64,000 nt of DNA from Chelonoidis abingdonii (taxonomy: Eukaryota; Chordata; Testudines; Testudinidae), in the NCBI RefSeq assembly GCF_003597395.2, contig NC_133771.1, positions 47,076,076 to 47,140,075 of the forward strand, in the 5' to 3' direction. Each line of letters starts with the position of its first letter. The first letter of the stretch is position 1. Position numbers and translations under genes: made by a program. Below the pieces are notes generated by a model, which was not told the origin of the DNA, did not search any database, and saw nothing but the letters and a program-made list of their open reading frames with translations. Below, in pieces: positions 23,301-35,300 of this stretch.

Positions 23301-26300
23301 GGAGGACCCCGGTCCTTAGGGAAGAATTAAAAAGACCAACTGTCTCAATTACTCTTGTTAACTATCTCTGAAGAGAGAGCAGACAGGTCTGTTTAGGCAA
23401 ACTGTCTTTGCTGGAGATAATACAGTGAAGGCAGAGAATTGTTCAGCCTGGACATACGCCAGTCAGAAGGGAGTGACCCACTGGAAGTGATGGCCAGGAG
23501 AGCTGGAAGCCTGAGAGCGGATGCCTTTGCTGGACCACCGAGGGGGAAAAACAGGTGTAGTTACCTGAAACTATGACAATGAGTAATAATACATGGAATG
23601 TGAAGCATATGCAGATACATTGCTTTCATATCTTTTACTAAGCCTTGCATGTACATCACAGAGTCACTGTTGATTAACACTATTTTCCCACATTTGGCTG
23701 TACTCTTGCAACACATGAAATTCAAATGATCCCCACTGAAGAACAGAGGCTTTCAATAGAATATAGTATTAAATGATTTATTCTTGTCAGTGTAGAACAA
23801 TGATGTTCATTGCTGGCTGTCCAGAAAACTCTGGAGTTTTAAAGAGAATTTCTAATTCTTCAAAAGATCCTTCATTGCAAGCTTGAGGCTGAGAGAAAAG
23901 TTCAGGCAGGTATTTTTTTTCCAGCTGAAGAAGTTCTGGGCCAGTCCAGGCTTGTGAAGCAAAACTATTACAAAGTTCAAACCACAGACATCATTCATTG
24001 GAATCATGTTAAAATACTACACCTGTACCAGATTGTGTGAAAATCTGAAGTTTCTTCCTTCTTTTGTCTCATTCTTCCAAACAGGCTTCTGTTGAAGCAT
24101 GGCCTACTTTTGCTTGACTTTAATTCAATTTCATATGAGACGTTATTCAAAAGTTCAGCAGTACGATCTGCCTTTCCAGAGATTTCTGTTTTACAAACTT
24201 TGCACTGCAAAAGGTCCTCTTCTTTTCCAGACTTTCATTTTGAATTTGAGGTCAGGGTGTACATTGCAGTGTTCCTCTAGGGTTTTTCTTTTGATTCATT
24301 ATGGATATAAAATGACAAACATTTACCCTCGGTTAGGGAAGTGGTGCAGTTGAGCCCCATTGGTTCCCCCCACCCCCAAAAATCGTAAGTGTCATTGTTT
24401 TCATGCTCTTCCTGAACTTTGACTCCAGTACACTATGTTAATCAGTCAGATCTGCAACTCCAGCACTGTTTGGCAACTGCTGTAGCATCTGCTCCTCCCA
24501 CCCTGAATGATCCTGGCCTGGCCACATATCCAGCCTCACCAGGAAGGTGTCCTGGTCCTCCCAGGATCGTGATGGATGAGGATGAACCTCCTGCCTTTAG
24601 GCAGGCAACCTTGCTGCTGAACAGCTGCAGTCTGGGGGCTGCCTCCACGCACATTCAGCTAGTGAATGAGGGAGTGAGGCCATGAAAGTGTGGCTGCAGA
24701 GGGCTCTCCCTGCTCTGCCTTAGAACCAGTGACACCTGATGTCTGGAGGCACAAGTTTCAGAGAAGGCTGCAGACATGGAGGGGCAGAGCAGAGGTCCCT
24801 GGCCAGGACTGTGAGGAGGAAGAGAACAAGCCCCCTGCCATTGGAGAGGCCACTCTGCTGTTAACTCCTGAATGGGGATGGTCCCCACACTCCCAGCTAA
24901 TGAGGGAAAGAGTGGGGTGGTGATACTGGATTCCTACAGGTGCAAGGAAGGCTGCACTCATGCCAGCTGTTACCAATGGATATTTTTTCCATCGATTTCA
25001 GTATGTCAGCTGACAGTAACATTTATTAACATGTATCTAAATTGAATCCTGTCAAGCCTAGCTATAATGGAGTAATGGGTTTCCCTCGCTCTCATTGTTT
25101 GTGAAAGAGGGCTGACCTGGCTTAGGCATCTACATCCAGGAGAGGGGTCACAGCTGTGAATCCCCAGCAGAGATAGGTGTCTAACTACTGGCTAGTTTAC
25201 AGGTTACCAGCTCAGCTTGCTGCCCCCTTTTGTGAAACCCTTTCTTATGTACCTTCCTCTTGCCATGTATTTTATAAGAAGCCTGCGTGCCTGTTTAACC
25301 CACACACCACCTGAGTAGTGGCACCAAGACCATTTAGAGAGAGATTAATGAGTCTACTAAAGCTTTTAGCTCATGCATTTAGCTCCTGAGGTCCCAGGTT
25401 CAAGCTTGCCCAACGACGACCAAAGTCTGTTAGTGTTACACCTGACTCCAGGGTAAGGATCGCACTGGGCAGCAGGTCACTTAAAAGTTAGATTTGCAAT
25501 GCTCAGCATTGCCACACAGTCCCTTTATGTATATAACCCAGAGTGCATAGTGCACAGGAGAATCAAGACTAGCTCTGCAGGTCTGCTCTAAAGCAGGTTC
25601 TTGCAATCTCTCTGTGCGCGTCAGAGAAGTTATCTGATCTTTGGGGTATCCTCCTGGGTTGTTTTAGTAGCAATCTTTTCCTCCCATTCTCCTACATACC
25701 AGGCCTTTTCCTTCTCTGGCTTTCACCTTTTCAAGCCCCAGAGAGGAGTGGAACTATATAAATCCTAGTCCTTTACTCAAGAAATGTTAAAATAGAAACA
25801 AGTGAAATATACACATGCTAAACTTAACTGGTCAGTCACTTTTGGCTGGGTGCATTCCAGCTCTCACACCATAAGCAGACACTAACACAGGAAGAGAGCT
25901 TTGTCTTCAGTATCTTAACACTTTTCCTTCTCCCTCTCCATTCCCTTTTCTCCCTTCATTCCATCCAGACCCAGTCTCCCTGCTCTCTCTTTCTGTACAT
26001 TTCTGTCCAGGGCATGGAAATTCTCAGACACCCAGTAGCTAGAGGACTAAACCTCTAGGTAAAGAGAAATACAAAAAATAGAGGCCTTGGGCCCAGCTCC
26101 ATATAGGTACTTAGGCACCTAAACCCCAGGTTTAGGAGCCACTGTGATCCACTGAACCCCTGCAGGCACCTAAATGTTCACTTTAAAAGTTCCCTAGGCA
26201 CCTAAGTTTCTCCCTCTGGGCATGCACAGTGCTGCCTCAGATTAGGTGTCTAGCCACTTACTTCACACCTGCCCGCCAGTGTGATCCACAAAGTGAGTGA

Positions 26301-29300
26301 AGATAGGCAGAGGAGCACCTGTTTTAGCCATGAGGCCTGATCTGCTAGGTATGCTCAGAGGCCACCTAGGGGATTGAGTCCCATTCAGAATCAAGGGAGC
26401 AAGGCATGAAAGAGAGAGAATAACTTTATAGCCTGGTGGTAGGTCACCCACCAGGGAGGTGGGAAACCCATGTTCCAGTCCCCCTGCTCCAGTGACTATT
26501 ATTTACCTAAAGTGGAACAACTTCAACAGGAGCGATTGAGGGAGCTCAACATCAGAATATCCTATATGTCAGTGGTTAGAGCACTCAGAGGTGGGAGACC
26601 CCTTTTCAAATCCTCTCCCCCCCTCAAGTGGAGTGGGGAATTGAACTGGTCTCCCACATTCCATATGAGTGCTGTCACCACTAGGCTAAAAGTTATAAGC
26701 TGTGCAGCAGCACCTCCTTCACCCATTTTGTGTGGAGTGAAGGAGACACCTAACTTGTTCTCACAAGAAATAAGCCATCTGACTCCAAGAGAAGAGTTCC
26801 CAGGTGTGGATCACAAGCAGAGATAGGCACCTCCCTGCTGCCTGGACTTAGGTATCTATCTCTGTGAGAGGGGCAGGGTTGGGTTTACGACACGCCTCTC
26901 TCATTGGCATCTCCTGTTGGCTAATTTGGGGGTCTCCCGCTACCATGCTGGCTTGCAACACCTAAGTCCCTTTATATAGTTGGTCCTTACTCCCTAAAGG
27001 CAATACCCACTTGGGAAGAAAGAAAAAACAAAACCTGCTTTCCCTCTTTCCTGCTCCCACCCCCATGCCCTGCTAATAGAAGATATGCAGATTCTAGTAT
27101 CCCTACTAGGGTGCTTTTCCCAACTCTTATTCAGGAAAACTCAATCTGGATATCAGCCTTTGGTTAGTAAATATCTGAAATTAGAAGCATCCTCTCTGGA
27201 TGCTAGAAGCAGATGGAGAATTCTCTGTTCCCCATCTCATTGCAGAGCCTTGCAAAGATTTTGGGATGGTTTCTGCTCCTCTATATTTCTTTCAGCATTC
27301 AAAAGTGCAGAGGCAGCAAGAATGAGATATCGTTCCCAGTGACTAGCTCCAGTGCCTGCCATCACTGCTGCTGCTTTGCCATTGAGCAGCAAAGTGAAAT
27401 TGACCTGATTCTTGTCCATGTCACTGATGCCTGCAAGGTTCTGAATAGCAGCGTTTTTACTCTGCTTTACCTTGGTAAAGTTATGAGCATCTGAAAGCAT
27501 CTGATACTGGAGTCATCTGTTCATATTTGGCAAAGCTCTTTGGAACCATAAAGACATAGAAACTTTATGGACGTTGGAAGCAAGTAAGAGTTGTTGGGTC
27601 CCCAACCCCCAAGGCCGGCGATACCGTTTAGGCAGCCTAGGCAATCGCCTAGGGCGCCAGAATTATTCGGGGGGCGGCATTTTGCCAGGAGGGCGACAGG
27701 TGGGTCCGGTGGAGCTGCTGCAGTCATTCCTGCGGAGGGTCCGTTGGTCTGCGGCTCCAGTGGAGCTACCGCAGGCATGCCTGTGGACGGTTGGCTGCTT
27801 GCGCGGCTCCGGTGGACCGCCCGCAGGCATGACTGCGGCAGCTCCACCAGAGCCACGGACCAACGGACCCTCCGCAGGAATGACTGCAGCAGCTCCACCG
27901 GAGCCGCGGGATCAGCGCTGGGGGCGGCAAAATGGCCGTGCGCCTAGGGCGCGAGAAACCCTAGCGCCTAGGGCGCGAGAAACCCTAGCGCCGGTCCTGC
28001 CAACACCTTTGGGAAGAAAAAAATAAATAAAAAACCAGGCCTTTATAAAATTTAAGTGTATAAAACACCCTTACGTATCAAGCCTTAACTGGCACTCCCA
28101 TAGAAGATATTGAATGAAAATTAATTATGTAGAAGCTGATGGTATGTGTCCTCCACAAAAGGGGTAAGTGGATTTTCAAGCCCTGATAAGTGTCTCAAAT
28201 AGGTCTATCTCCCCTGCTGAGATTACCATTTTTATTTTAATTGGTTTAGGTTAAATTGGATATTAAAGAAACAGCTGGGAACGATGGGATTAGTGTCTAG
28301 TCGGGTACCCTGATGAGCAGCTTTGCTACTTCAAAAAAAAAAAAAAATGATTTTTTAAGAAGTGTCATGCTGTAGAGCCTTCCTGGCCTTAGTTATAGTG
28401 CAGTTACAGCTAAAGTTATGTCTCAGGAGAAGCTCAATTTTGATCACTAGAGTAGGCATTACATGTGTTCCAAGTTGTAATATTACCTTTATTTTCAGCC
28501 ATCAAGTTTTATCGTCTAGCCATGCAACTTGTACCTGATATAGAGTTTAAGATCACCTATACGTGGTCTCCGGAAGGTGATGGTGTCGGAAGGAGCTAGT
28601 AAGTATGACAAGTTTACCACTGAGCAGCACAGGAGTGCACAAATTTACACATTTTGTTTCTAATCCAGAGACATTCATTAAGGTGCCACCTATCTGTTTG
28701 TAGTATAGTCACCTAATGTTTGAGAAGCATCTTTTTGTTTAACTGCAATTTAATTAGTAGCATGCATTATGGAAAGTTATATAGATCCTTTAATGGGCCT
28801 GGGAACACATTTTATACCAAACAGTACAATGCGATGCAGTTCTTAATTTGTTTGGTGCCAATTCAAACAAATTGAGGATTAAAATAATTTAGCAGAAAAT
28901 AGTTACTAGGGGATTTAAAAATACAGAAACCACCATATTACTTTTTACTTGGAGATTCAGATCTCTAAGCTATGCAGGCAAGATCATTTTTAGGCTAGTA
29001 AGAGCTGACATATTGATTCTTGAAAGTTACACTGTAGTATCAAAAGAGTCTGCACTCGTAGGCTTGTACATATATAGCAGTTAGACTCTTAGGGTAATAG
29101 CCAAGTATAGGACTGTAGAACGGCTCAGCCGAGGCTCGTCTCTCCGCGAGGCTGTGGGGGATCCCACCACCTTGCAATAGTTCGCTATGGACCCCAGCCC
29201 TAGGTCAGGGAGGGGCAGTAAACAAACAGTCTGGAGCTCAGGCCCTTAGGCAGGGGCTGAGCCAAGAGTCCAATAGGAGCCCAGGCCCTGGGTCAGGGTG

Positions 29301-32300
29301 GGGCAGCAAACAAATAGTCAGGAGCTCAGGCTTCTGAGTGTTCGGTGTGAGGGGGAGACTGCCACCCGTGAGTGGGGTAGCAAGGGGGACACAGGCCCAC
29401 CCATTCCACTGCATCCCAGCCCAGGGCCCTAAAAGTAGCAGCAGGAGGCTCACTGCTGTGTCAGTGGGGATCCTGACTGCAACACATTGACATGGGTTCT
29501 GGCTGAGCTGCGGCCACACCAGGGTCAGCTTCCCCCAAGCTACTTCCAGACTCCCCCTTAGAGGGTACCTGGGTTAGAGTGGTGTCGTTGGAGGTTTCCA
29601 GCACCATCGGCTCCTCAGGGTAGCTGGCCAGAAGTAGGCTGGGCTGGCCAGTCCTCATGTTGGCCACAGCCTGCCAACATGTCCCGAGCTAGGCCACCTG
29701 CATCTGGCCTCTCCAGCAGCAGGCTCTCAAGTGAGCTCTGCAGTCAGGCTTTTCTACTTCCTGTCCTGTGCCCTGCCCTCTGAGGGGCAGGTGCAGGACC
29801 CGTTGGCTCCGCTCACATTGGTGCTGGGGGAGGCTGGTCTCTCCATGGGGCTGTGGGGGATCCCACCGCCTTGCTACAAAGACTATCTGGGTATTTAAGT
29901 GAACCCCCATTAACATCACACAGTGAGGTAAGAAAAATACTAGACTATAGAGTAGAATTTTGTAAAGTTCTTTTATATTCCTAGTATTCCCGCCCTCCCC
30001 CCATCTTTGAGCAACTTTCCATTAGTCAGTTCAATCTGTTGATGAGGACATGAACTTCCATGTGGTCTTTCAAAAAAAATTTTTTCTTATTGCCCCTCCC
30101 CAACTCCAAATGATACTAGGGCTGGAGCCAGCTTTCTTATCCTGGCCCCTTATTTGTTTTCTAAAGTAGCATCTTCTAGAAAGGCATACACTCTGCAATG
30201 TTTGTTAGCACTATTAGTACTTCTGCTCTCTAAGCTCTAAACAGTTGTAGAAGTTCTCTACGTCACACCAGCAAAAATGTATAATAAGCTACTATAACAA
30301 AGTTCTGTAATAGTTGTCATCTCTTCCCGTAATACAAGGTAAGTAATGAACACTGTTTTATCAGTTGTCACTCCCTTTCTCCATAACATCTCACTAAAGT
30401 TTTAGGCCTAGAAGGCTAAAACAGAATTCTGTCTTCTCTTTACAGTATTTTAAAGATCCTTTTCTAGCTCTTTCAACTGGAGTTGGAGCTTTCTTTATTC
30501 CATCACTTCCCTTATTAAACCCATCCCAATTAAACTAAACATGTACAAGATAAATATAAGTAAGCTTTTGGAAGTTCTACACAAACTGTGTGTTCTCTGA
30601 GAGAGCTTGTTAGTATTAGGGACAATAAAATATATATGTAGCACCTCATGAGTAAGGTTAGGTAGAGTCATGTGTTTTGAGTGGCTACTTATACACACCT
30701 GTGTAGAATGGTTGCACCTGTTGTAGAGAACTCAGGTTTAATCGTTATGTTGCAATAATGTAATTTTATAGCATATTAAACAATGTTCATTAACCTTTTA
30801 GCATAGGGAGCAACCCATGAAGGCACTTAGGAACCTACGTCTTGTTTTTAGGCACCACTGTGATCCACAGAACTCCTTCTGTACCCTGTAGGCACCTGAA
30901 GTCACTCAGTGCCTAAGTTTTTGTCTCTGAGCATGCACTCTGATTTACAAACCGAAGAAGCAAAAACAAATGAGGAGTCCTTGTGGCACCTTAGAGACTA
31001 ACAAATTTATTTGGGCATAAACTTTCATGGGCTAGAAAACTGAGGAAGATAGTTGTTCAGCTTCCTGAGTGGCATGCAGGGACCTGATCTGGTGGGCGTG
31101 CTCAGAGGTTGCCTACTGGGTTGGACTTCTCATTGAATACACACAAGGGTTGGGCGAGGCATGTAGGAGGACCTCCACCCAGTGATTAGGCACGCATCCA
31201 GGATGTGGGAGATTCCCAGTTCAAGGACCCTCTCCTCCTGATGGTGAGAAAGGATTTGAGCAGCAATCTGCCACCTCTCAGGTGAGTTGCCTAACCACTG
31301 GGTTATTCTGATGTGCCCCCCCCCCCATTTCCTATATTGAAGTTATTCCACATTAAGTGAATAATTGAATAATATTAATTGGCCCAGAGAGAGTTAGAAT
31401 GACATTCTAATCTGTTAGAGAGACAAAATGAGTGAGAGAATATCTATTATTAAACAAACTTTTGTTGGTAAAAAGACAGGCTTTTGAGCTTAAGGTATTT
31501 ACTTCTCCCTATTGCTTGTACAGGAGCCCAGGTTCCTCACTCAGGCTTTGTGCATTAGTGTTGTTCCTGTGATTTTCTAGGTACCTAACAGTTAGGTGCC
31601 ACAATGCTCAGTGTCATAATGCGAAAGCCCCTTTCTGAATCTGGGCCATAGTGTCTTTGTTGCCATCTTTTTCATTACTTCATAAAACTAATTTCCCAAA
31701 TAATGCCAAATAACAGGATTTGTCCAAACCACTTCTTCTAAAAGATCAATATGTTGATGAGGAAAACTACAAAGGGATACTATAAGTTTTAAAAAGTGAC
31801 ACTCTCCCTCCTCCCAAAAAAAATCCTTATAATTACTATAATGAGCTCTATAAAATATAATGTACTTTTCACTGGTAATGCTGCTGTTTTATTTCTTATG
31901 TGCTGTTCATCGTAGATGACAAAAATAAATTAATTGTGTTAATATTTTGGTGCTCATAGACTAGCACAGTTCTTCAGTGATTGTGTTGCACATACTGCAG
32001 GTGAATGTAAAAATCCAAACAGTGAAACTGCTTGGTTTGGGATTAAAAGAAAAATAACTACAGAAATGTTTCTGTTAATATTATACTCTCTTAAAAAGAC
32101 GTCCTTGTTTTAACAAAACCTAAATAAATCTGATTAGGCCTCTTTTTTTTTTTTTTCTTCGCAAATTAGATTATCATTGTGATAAGAAATCTTAATGACT
32201 ATACTTTGAACTTAAGAAATGCAGTAATTACAAAGTACAAATCAGAAATCATATCAAATGAGAAGAAAAGGTCAGTGTGAATACTAGATGTTGGCATGTT

Positions 32301-35300
32301 TTGTTCCAGTCTCAGGTTTTGTTTTATTTTTCTTTACTTTAGCATTGAGGATGGTGATGATGATGGCAAGATGGCTGATCTTTTGTCCTACTTTCAGCAG
32401 CAGCTCGCTCTTCAGGAATCCTCAGTCAAACTTTGTCAGCCTGATCTTGATGTCAGTCAGACTCATATCTCAGGTGTGAGATTAATTATGTCATAAGTTT
32501 GTAAGGAAGGAATTCTTAGAGGTATATTTTTTAGCTCAGCTTTAATAAAATGTCTTGTCTCTTTTTATTCTAAAATATATATTTAAAGAACTTTCTTGTA
32601 AATGACTCAGGGTATCTATTTGTTCATTATTATAACTAGATGTATGGGAAGAAATCTCATCAACTGCTTTAACAGCTCTTCCTTCATACATATTCTGGCC
32701 TTGTTCCTGTAGGCTATTCCACGCAGGCAGACTCATGCAGGCTTGCAGGATCAGAACTTCACTTTGAAATTTACTTTGCTTGTTCTCTGGGAAGAATGTT
32801 CACATGCTACTTGTCTTCCTTACCTCTGACAGTTTATTGGGACTAGGAGAGGGAATAGGCTGACATTGATTTATTTTTGAAAATAATATGGAAGGACTGT
32901 CTTAACACTTAAGCTGCAATCCTGAAAAGACATAAGCAGGTGTTCAGTCCTGCATACTGTGGAGTAGTCCTATTGATTTCATGGACTACCCCCAGTGTGT
33001 AAAAGTAAGTACCTGTATAAGTCTTTGCAGGAGTGGGTCCTAATAATTGATTTAACCTTTATTATTGTGCCTCTGGCATATTGTTTTCAACGCTGCCATA
33101 TACCTTTCCTTAAGAGTGGATTTGTGTTTGTTTCACATTTTCTGGTACACATGAGTCTGCTACAGTTATGTGAATGAAAGTGATTTGTTTTATGGGAAGT
33201 GGATATTTTATATTTGCCGATGGAGAGTATCAGATTCCTTTCAGTGAAAGCAAACATTTTTCACAATTGTTATTATAAATGGATCCATTCACACGCACAT
33301 TAAAAAACTCTGGCCACCCTATTTTAAAATAGCCAGTGATTTTTGGGTGCTTCCATTTTGGGGCACCCAGCTTGACATCTAAGGAGGGGTCTGATTATCA
33401 GTGGGTAGGTGCTCAACACTTTCAGAAAATCAGACCCCTATGAAGCATCTCATTCTGGCTCCCCAAAATCACTGGTCACCTTTTGAAAATCTTAGCCTCA
33501 CTACTTTTTGAAGGAAGCAAAATAGAGTAAATTTATGGAACTTCAGAACTTTGGCACTGTTTCTATTGTCTTCTGTGTTTAACTCAGACCATTTAGAAAG
33601 ACCATTTTTCTTCTTGATTTTTTGCCAAAAGAATTTGGAAGCTTGCACTTTGTATACTATATATTCATGAGATCCCAGTCTGAGTGGGGGAAAGCCCCAA
33701 GCCCTCCTCTCCTGTTGGTATTTCTTCCTCAGGGCTTGGCTACACTTAAGAGTTACAGCGCTGGTAGTGGCTTCACAGCGCTGTAACTTACTCCCCATCC
33801 ACGCTGGCAAGGCACATACAGGGCTGTATCTCCCTCCACGAGAGGAATAAAGAGAACAGCGCTGCTCTTACAGTGCTGGGGTGCCAGTGTAAACAGTGAT
33901 TAATCTTACTACGCTGTAACTGGCCTCCGGAACCTTCCCATAATGCTTTTTAAGTAAAGATAAACACTCTTTGTTTTGTTGTGATGCCTCTCTTGGTTTT
34001 GTTGTGAACTCGGGGCTCCTGGAGCTGCTTATCAAAAAACAAACACAGCTACTGTTTGCTGTGAATGAGGCAGGCAGGGGGATGAATGTCCACAGCTAGT
34101 GTTTGCTTGAGGAGAGAAGCAGCCCGCAGGGAGGATGGTGTCCGTTTTGGAGCAGCTGCTTATCTGGTCTGAAGGCTATTTGCATTTAGTGAATGAGAGA
34201 GGGGTGGGGGAAGGGGTCGAAACTTTTAAAATGATTGAAGGTTGGTGCTGTGTATCTTCAAGTCCTTAGAACTTGCAAGGCAAGGAGCTGACACGTCAGC
34301 TCCAAAAATCCACTCTCTCTGTTTCCCCCACACTCCCTGTCACGCTCCACCTCACCCCCCTCTTTTGAAAAGCACGCTGCAGCCACTTGAACACTGGGAT
34401 AGCTGCCCATAATGCACCACTTCCAGCACTGCTGCAAATGCGGCCACACTGCAGCACTGGTAGCTGTCTGTGGGCACACTGCAGCGCTTTCCCTACACAG
34501 CTGTATGAAGACAGCTTTAACTCTCAGCGCTGTACAGCTGCAAGTGTAGCCAAACCCTCAGTCTCCATGATATTTCTGCATTTTACTATTCTGCTGCTCT
34601 GCTCAGCTTGTAGTAGAGTTGAAAGTCACTAAAATCTTGATCTGTAATCCATTTGTTAATCGGGTGAAGGATCACTATTGATCATTTCTGCAGCAGTCAC
34701 AGATCCACTGGTCTAGGGAGAAAAGCAGCCTGGATGTGAAAGAGAACTGAAAACTGTGTGTGTGTGCGTGTGTGTGTGTTTGCAAGATGCTGTAAACACA
34801 TAAGACACTGTCTCTGCCCCGAACTGACAATACTTCCTTACCTTTACAACACTGAAATGCCAGCGAAGAGTGCTTTAGCTGTATTTCTAATATTTTTTCC
34901 ATAACTAGTGTCCGGCATACAGAAATAAATTAGAATGTGAGTGGGACCCAGAGAATGAGAGAACACTAAACTAATCAAGGATGGCAGTAGCATACAGATT
35001 TTTTTTTTTTTTTTTTTGAGGGAGAGGAGTGATAATTAGTTCTTGGTGCAAGACAGCAGGGGAAGATCAGACTTCTACTACATAACATACGTATTCCCTC
35101 CCGCCCCCCATCTATCTCACTACTCAAATGGCTAAATGCTGTTTGCCCAGATTTTCCAGGAAAAAAAAAAAAGTCACCTAGAGTTGAGACCAGATATCAA
35201 AAAACTTCAATTCAAAAGAACTTTTTTCCAAAAAACAACATATAAATACAATTATAATTCAATAGAAACAGTTTTGTAGCTTTAACTACAGCATCTGTTA

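Noticed and set aside
27574..28026. Open frames of 150 (+), 125 (-) and 118 (+) codons
   Set aside because: All lie over the GC-rich foldback hAT, where palindromic stop-poor sequence opens several frames on both strands.
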